Shown: positions 59,937 through 64,000 of the stretch, piece after piece | How positions within the stretch are numbered: the stretch's first letter is position 1 | How the letters are laid out: each line of letters begins with the position of its first letter | NCBI GenBank assembly: GCA_035524315.1 | Contig: DATKPD010000012.1 | Coordinates: 1 to 64,000, forward strand | Source: BOG-938 sp035524315 | GTDB lineage: Bacteria; Pseudomonadota; Alphaproteobacteria; Caulobacterales; Caulobacteraceae | Length of the DNA: 64,000 nt | Reading direction: 5' to 3' | Program-made: the position numbers and the translations under genes | Notes under the pieces: generated by a model | Told to the model about the DNA's origin: nothing | What the model saw: only the letters and a program-made list of their open reading frames with translations | Database searches by the model: none

Positions 59937-61385
59937 CTACCGCCGCACATGCACCACCGCGTACCGGTCCGCGTAGAGCCGCCGCCAGCGGGGATCGGCG
60001 TCGAGCGTGGCGATGAGGGGACTGGAGGGCTCCAGGAAGGTCCAGGCGATGCGATACTGCGCCGCCGCCGCGTCGAACGCCTCGCCGCCCGGCCGCTCCA
60101 TCGCGTCGTAGCGGGCGATGAAGGCGTCGCCGTACATGTCGGTGCGGCCGTCGATGAACGGCTTGACGCGGGCATAGATCAGATAGCCGCCCAGGTCGTA
60201 GCTGTTGAACACCGGCTGGGCGCGCAGGGCCGCCGGCACGTGGGCCAGGGCGCTGACCGGAGAGACGCGCCCGTCGCCCGGATCGAACGGGAGCAACAGC
60301 CTCAAGAGGCACAGGGCCGCGATCCCCGCCGCCGCGAGGCCTGCCGCTCGCCGATCGGGCCGGCGATCTGGCTGTACGCGCCCCGGCCCGGCCAGGGCCT
60401 CCGCCAGCAGGGGCGCGCCGATCAGGACCAGAAGGGTCTCATGCCGCACATGGGCCAGGGTCATGTAGAGCAGCGCCAGCAACAGGCCCAGACGCGCGGG
60501 CGCCAGCCTGACGCCGCGCGACAGCATCACCCATAGCCCCGCCAGAATGGCGATCTCCACCGGTGGCAGATGCTGGAAGTCGGGGCTGCGCCATTCGGTG
60601 ATGCCGGCCAGGCTGCCCATGCCGTTGACCTTGAGCGGGAACAGCAGGCCGTCCAGGCCGTGCGGCGTGATCAGGGCGGCCAGCACCGCGCCCACGCCGA
60701 ACCCGCCCCATTGCAGAAAGACGCGCCGCCACGCCTTGGGCTCGGTCAGCAGGGCGTCCAGCGCGAAGGCGCCGACCAGCAGGATGCCGAACAGGAAGCT
60801 GGCGTGGGCGTTGGCCCACGCGATCATCAGCAGCAGCCAGGCCGGCGAAGGCGCGCGGCCGGCTGCGCGGGCGTCCAGCAGGGCGCCGATCCACAGCACC
60901 AGGAGCGGCAAGGCCAGGAAGTGCGGCCGAGCGAGGAAGCTCGGCGCCAGGCACGCGCCGATCAGCGCCAGGGCCAGGATCAGGGCGGTCGGCGTCAGAA
61001 GCCGGCTCAGCCGCGCCGCCGTCAGTCCGATCGCCGTCGCCGCCGCCGCGCCGGTCAGGGCCATCATGCCCGCCCATCCGGCGACGCGCCAAGCCAAGGC
61101 CATGACGAGCTCGGCCAGCCATTCGTGGGTGTCCCACGGCTTGCCGGCAAAGGTGTAGGAGAAGCTGTCGGTGCGGATCACCTGATGATGGTCCAGCATC
61201 CATTGGCCGGCGGCGATGTGCCAATAGGTGTCGCCGTCGCCGAGCACCTGGGGCGCGAACAGGCCGACAGCGAAGGCCAGCACGGCGGCCAGGGCGATAA
61301 GCCCCGCCCTGCTCCATCCGGCTGACACGCTCAGAGCCGCCCCGAAGCTCGCCGCGTCGTCCGCCTTGCCCGCCTGATAGACCAC
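59937..61385 (-). CDS. polytopic membrane protein, GT-C glycosyltransferase-like, family uncertain
   Basis: 482 residues with about ten hydrophobic helices. After the first helix comes a loop DGDTYWHIAAGQWMLDHHQV, then IRTDSFSYTFAGKPWDTHEWLAEL; an acidic DxD-like first loop and an EWL motif are common in GT-C glycosyltransferases and their relatives. The C-terminal part is a soluble domain containing VFNSYDLGGYLIYARVKPFIDGRTDMYGD. GTG start at 61383-61385, chosen because the reading is open, though its ribosome-binding site is weak. It lies within the rpoZ-spoT-pyrE-pdxJ gene series. Function and substrate unknown. Confidence 0.8.
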   Translation of the reverse strand: MVYQAGKADDAASFGAALSVSAGWSRAGLIALAAVLAFAVGLFAPQVLGDGDTYWHIAAGQWMLDHHQVIRTDSFSYTFAGKPWDTHEWLAELVMALAWRVAGWAGMMALTGAAAATAIGLTAARLSRLLTPTALILALALIGACLAPSFLARPHFLALPLLVLWIGALLDARAAGRAPSPAWLLLMIAWANAHASFLFGILLVGAFALDALLTEPKAWRRVFLQWGGFGVGAVLAALITPHGLDGLLFPLKVNGMGSLAGITEWRSPDFQHLPPVEIAILAGLWVMLSRGVRLAPARLGLLLALLYMTLAHVRHETLLVLIGAPLLAEALAGPGRVQPDRRPDRRAAGLAAAGIAALCLLRLLLPFDPGDGRVSPVSALAHVPAALRAQPVFNSYDLGGYLIYARVKPFIDGRTDMYGDAFIARYDAMERPGGEAFDAAAAQYRIAWTFLEPSSPLIATLDADPRWRRLYADRYAVVHVRR

Positions 61386-61471
61386 GTCCTCGCCCCGCCC
61401 CGACCGCGCAGGACGCCAGCAAGCCTGACAGGGCTGAAGATTAGCCTAAAGATGGGATAAATCCGGGCCGA

Positions 61472-63754
61472 TCAGCCCTTGGCGCGGTGGACCTCTTCCA
61501 CCGCCGGGCAGGCGCGCAGGGCCGCGGAGATCAGGGTCAGGTGGCGCGCGTCGCGCACCTCCAGCTCGAACTCGGCCTCGAAAAAGTCCGCCTGGCGTCG
61601 GTGCATCGCCAGATTGACGATGTTGCCGCCGGTCTCGCCGATGATGGTGCACACTTGGCCCAGCACGCCGGGCGCATTGCGGATGATCGCGTTCAGGCGC
61701 ACCGCCGACACGGTGCTCTGCTCGGCCAGGGCGGTCCAGTGCAGGTCGCGCCACAGCTCTTCGCGGTCCTCGTACTGGGCCAGGTTGGCGCAGTCGATCG
61801 CGTGCACGGTGATGCGCCCGTCGTCGCCGGCGATGCCGACGATGCGGTCGCCGGGCGTGGGCGTACAGCATTCGGCGAAGTGCAGCTTGGCCCCAGAACC
61901 CAGCTTGACCCCGCGCACGAACAGGCGCGCGTCCGGCCCGTCCTGGATGCGGCGGCGCGCGGTCGCGGCGGCCCGCTCGTCGGCCTTCAGACCGGGGAAC
62001 ACCGCTTCGAGAATGCCCTCGACGGGTATGCGCCCGCGGGCGACGCCGACGAACAGGTCCTCCTCGGTGGCCATGGCGAACCGGTCGAGCGCCGGACGCA
62101 GCGACACCTCGCTGCGCGACTTGCCGGCCCGGGCGAACACCTCCTCGATCGAGGCGCGCCCGACGCGCACCAGCTCCTCGCGTTCGGTCTGGCGCATGTG
62201 CCGGCGGATGGCCGAGCGCGCGCGGCCGGTCACGGTCAGAGACTGCCACTCGGTCAGGGGCGCCGGGCGCGCGCCGCGCACGATCTCGACCACGTCGCCG
62301 TTCTGCAGCGTGGTGCGCAGGGGCTTCAGCTCGCCGTTGATCTTGGCCCCGACGGTGGTGTCGCCGACGTTGGTGTGCACAGCGTAGGCGAAGTCGAGCG
62401 GCATGGCCCCGGTGGGCAGGCTGATCAACTGGCCCTTGGGCGTGAACACGAACACCTGGTCGAGGAACATCTCCAGCTTGGCGTGCTCGACCAGTTCCTC
62501 GGCGTCCCCGCCGTTCTCCAGCACCTGCACCAGCTGGCGCAGGTTGTTGATCGGATCGCGCCCGCCGTCGGCCTCGGCCGCCTCGGCGTCGAAGCCGTAG
62601 GAGCGGTCCTTGTAGCGCCAGTGCGCGGCCACGCCCTCCTCGGCGATGCGGTCCATGGCCTCGGTGCGGATCTGCAGCTCGATGCGCATGCCGCGCGGCC
62701 CCACCACCGTGGTGTGCAGCGAGCGATAATTGTTGCGCTTGGGCGTGGAGATGAAGTCCTTGAACCGCTCGGGCACGCTGGACCAGGCCCTGTGGACCAC
62801 GCCCAGGGCGCGGTAGCAGTCGTCCTCGGACTCCACGATCACGCGGAAGGCGTAGATGTCCGACAGCTGGGAAAAGCCGATCGACTTGCGCTGGAGCTTG
62901 CGCCAGATCGAATAGGGGTGCTTCTCGCGGCCGTAGACCCGCGCCGGAATGCCGGAGTCCTCAAGCCTCGCCGACACTTCGCCGCTGACGATGGCCACGG
63001 CCTGCCCCTGCGACGAGCGCAGCGCCTCCAGCCGGCGGATGATGGCGGTGCGGGCGCGGGGGTTGATCTGCTCGAACGCCAGCTCCTCCAGCTCCGAACA
63101 GATGCGGTGGCAGCCGATGGCGCGCGCCAGGGGCGCGAAGATGTCGAGGGTTTCGCGGGCGATGCGCTCGCGCTTGGCCTGTTTGGGCAAAAAGCCCAGG
63201 GTGCGCATGTTGTGCAGCCGGTCGGCCAGCTTGATCATCAGCACGCGCACGTCGCGCGAGATGGCCAGGATGAACTTGCGCAGGTTCTCGGCCTGGCGCA
63301 GGTGCTCCTCGTTCAGCTCCAGGCGCGACAGCTTGGTCACGCCCTCGACCAGCTCGGCGATCTCCTCCCCGAACAGCTCGGCGATGTCCTGGCGTGTGGC
63401 CGGGGTGTCCTCGATCACGTCGTGCAGCAGCGCCGAACAGATGGTGGCGGTGTCCAGCCGGTAGTCGGTCAGGATGCCGGCAACCTCGATCGGGTGGGCG
63501 AAATAGGGATCGCCGGAGGCGCGGGTCTGACTGCCATGCATGCGAATGGCGTAGACATAGGCGCGGTTGAGCAGGTTCTCGTCGGCCGTCGGGTCGTAGC
63601 TCTTGACCCGTTCGATCAGTTCGTATTGGCGCAGGTACTTGGGACGGGCGGTCAGGGCCGAGCTGGGCGCGTCGTCATAGGCCGCCGGCAGTTGCACCCC
63701 GCCGATGGGAAACGCCGTGGCGCTGTCCGGATCGTCGTCCAAGGTTTCGGTCAT
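61472..63754 (-). CDS. spoT: bifunctional (p)ppGpp synthetase/hydrolase, RelA/SpoT family
   Basis: 760 residues; the Rel/SpoT enzyme controlling the stringent response. HD hydrolase domain near 60-200: HPIEVAGILTDY, LLHDVIEDT, with KLADRLHNMRTL; synthetase domain near 240-370 (YGREKHPYSIWRKLQRKS, FRVIVESEDDCYRALGVVH, NYRSLHTTVVGP, RIELQIRTEAMDRIAEEGVAAHW); TGS domain near 400-470 (VFTPKGQLISLPTGAMPLDFAYAVH); and a C-terminal ACT. Both halves look intact. ATG 63754 preferred to an in-frame TTG at 63793. rpoZ stops 62 bases upstream. Confidence 0.95.
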   Translation of the reverse strand: MTETLDDDPDSATAFPIGGVQLPAAYDDAPSSALTARPKYLRQYELIERVKSYDPTADENLLNRAYVYAIRMHGSQTRASGDPYFAHPIEVAGILTDYRLDTATICSALLHDVIEDTPATRQDIAELFGEEIAELVEGVTKLSRLELNEEHLRQAENLRKFILAISRDVRVLMIKLADRLHNMRTLGFLPKQAKRERIARETLDIFAPLARAIGCHRICSELEELAFEQINPRARTAIIRRLEALRSSQGQAVAIVSGEVSARLEDSGIPARVYGREKHPYSIWRKLQRKSIGFSQLSDIYAFRVIVESEDDCYRALGVVHRAWSSVPERFKDFISTPKRNNYRSLHTTVVGPRGMRIELQIRTEAMDRIAEEGVAAHWRYKDRSYGFDAEAAEADGGRDPINNLRQLVQVLENGGDAEELVEHAKLEMFLDQVFVFTPKGQLISLPTGAMPLDFAYAVHTNVGDTTVGAKINGELKPLRTTLQNGDVVEIVRGARPAPLTEWQSLTVTGRARSAIRRHMRQTEREELVRVGRASIEEVFARAGKSRSEVSLRPALDRFAMATEEDLFVGVARGRIPVEGILEAVFPGLKADERAAATARRRIQDGPDARLFVRGVKLGSGAKLHFAECCTPTPGDRIVGIAGDDGRITVHAIDCANLAQYEDREELWRDLHWTALAEQSTVSAVRLNAIIRNAPGVLGQVCTIIGETGGNIVNLAMHRRQADFFEAEFELEVRDARHLTLISAALRACPAVEEVHRAKG

Positions 63755-63816
63755 GGGGAAGGCGGCGACTGTATCCGACGCCGCCTCTAGCAAAAGCGGA
63801 TCTGCCCCTGGTGGGT

Positions 63817-64000
63817 TCAGTACCGCTCCTCCTGTCCGCCATCGCGGTCGCTCTGCAGAGCGCGCACGAGTTCCTGTTCGCTCATATGCATGTGCTGAGG
63901 ATCGGCCAGCAGGGCGAGGGTTTCCGCCTCTTCCTCGGCTTCCGACCGCTCATCGACCCGTTGCAGGGTTCCGATCAGGGTTTCCTTGAGCGCCTCGGCG
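63817..64000 (-). CDS. rpoZ: DNA-directed RNA polymerase subunit omega (partial, 5' end outside window)
   Basis: The C-terminal 60 residues are visible, ending HMSEQELVRALQSDRDGG...ERY, an acidic-helical tail (DERSEAEEEAETLALL) as in alphaproteobacterial omega subunits. The N-terminal part with the conserved core lies beyond base 64000. Gene order rpoZ-spoT supports the call. Confidence 0.85.
   Translation of the reverse strand, partial: AEALKETLIGTLQRVDERSEAEEEAETLALLADPQHMHMSEQELVRALQSDRDGGQEERY

Overview
The window is a stretch of a high-GC (by eye about two-thirds G+C) alphaproteobacterial chromosome, most likely Caulobacterales (Caulobacter or a close relative). The reasons are a cicA-type phosphatase divergent from clpX, a two-domain cold-shock protein, a MucR-family regulator, a C4-pathway hemA, a class I PHA synthase, an NDUFS4-like complex I subunit, and the gene orders rpoZ-spoT-...-lepB-rnc-era-recO-parC and glyA-nrdR-rib-nusB-thiL. 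Coding is dense. No gap between genes exceeds about 300 bases, and I see no insertion sequence, prophage, rRNA or CRISPR array.

Layout: (1) 1-7880, complex I operon read leftward, nuoA-B-C-D-E-(small membrane ORF)-F-G-H, with nuoH cut by the window edge. (2) 8061-14112, tRNA-Val, a YciA-type thioesterase, tRNA-Asp, then a proteostasis block: hupB, lon (with a heat-shock-like promoter), clpX, and divergent cicA. (3) 14095-17161, an AT-richer orphan gene with a HEPN-like motif beside tRNA-Arg, an NDUFS4-like subunit, tRNA-Pro(UGG), a glutaminyl cyclase, a double cold-shock protein and tRNA-Glu. (4) 17232-23105, alaC-like aminotransferase, hom, glpX and recJ read leftward, with a lipoprotein gene upstream. 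(5) 23250-29426, phaC, rplM-rpsI, ctaA, a DUF2842 gene, a glycine-rich stress protein, a GNAT and tRNA-Pro(GGG). (6) 29481-36424, the lipid cluster CBP3-like, DUF177, plsX, fabH, ihfA, merR-like; then bamE and hppA. (7) 36600-43189, the operon glyA-nrdR-ribD-ribE-ribBA-ribH-nusB-thiL-(FliL-like ORF). (8) 43438-47805, mucR, a glycine-zipper protein, hemA, a membrane protein, hemB and a MAPEG protein. (9) 47947-52434, a methyltransferase, an alpha/beta hydrolase overlapping an OmpW-like porin, motB and bpt. (10) 52447-64000, a leftward operon ending in parC: rpoZ (partial), spoT, a membrane protein, pyrE, pdxJ, acpS, lepB, rnc, era, recO, parC.

Most of the window is core metabolism: respiration, heme, riboflavin, B6, lipid and PHA synthesis, protein quality control, ribosome and RNA processing. 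The less ordinary items are the HEPN-like ORF in a probable tRNA-side insertion, the membrane ORF embedded in the nuo operon, the riboflavin operon in which RibD lacks its deaminase and RibBA has a degenerate RibA half, a pair of phased dyads upstream of hemA, and the methyltransferase/hydrolase/OmpW cassette. Functions are inferred from motifs and remembered family features; no database search was run.
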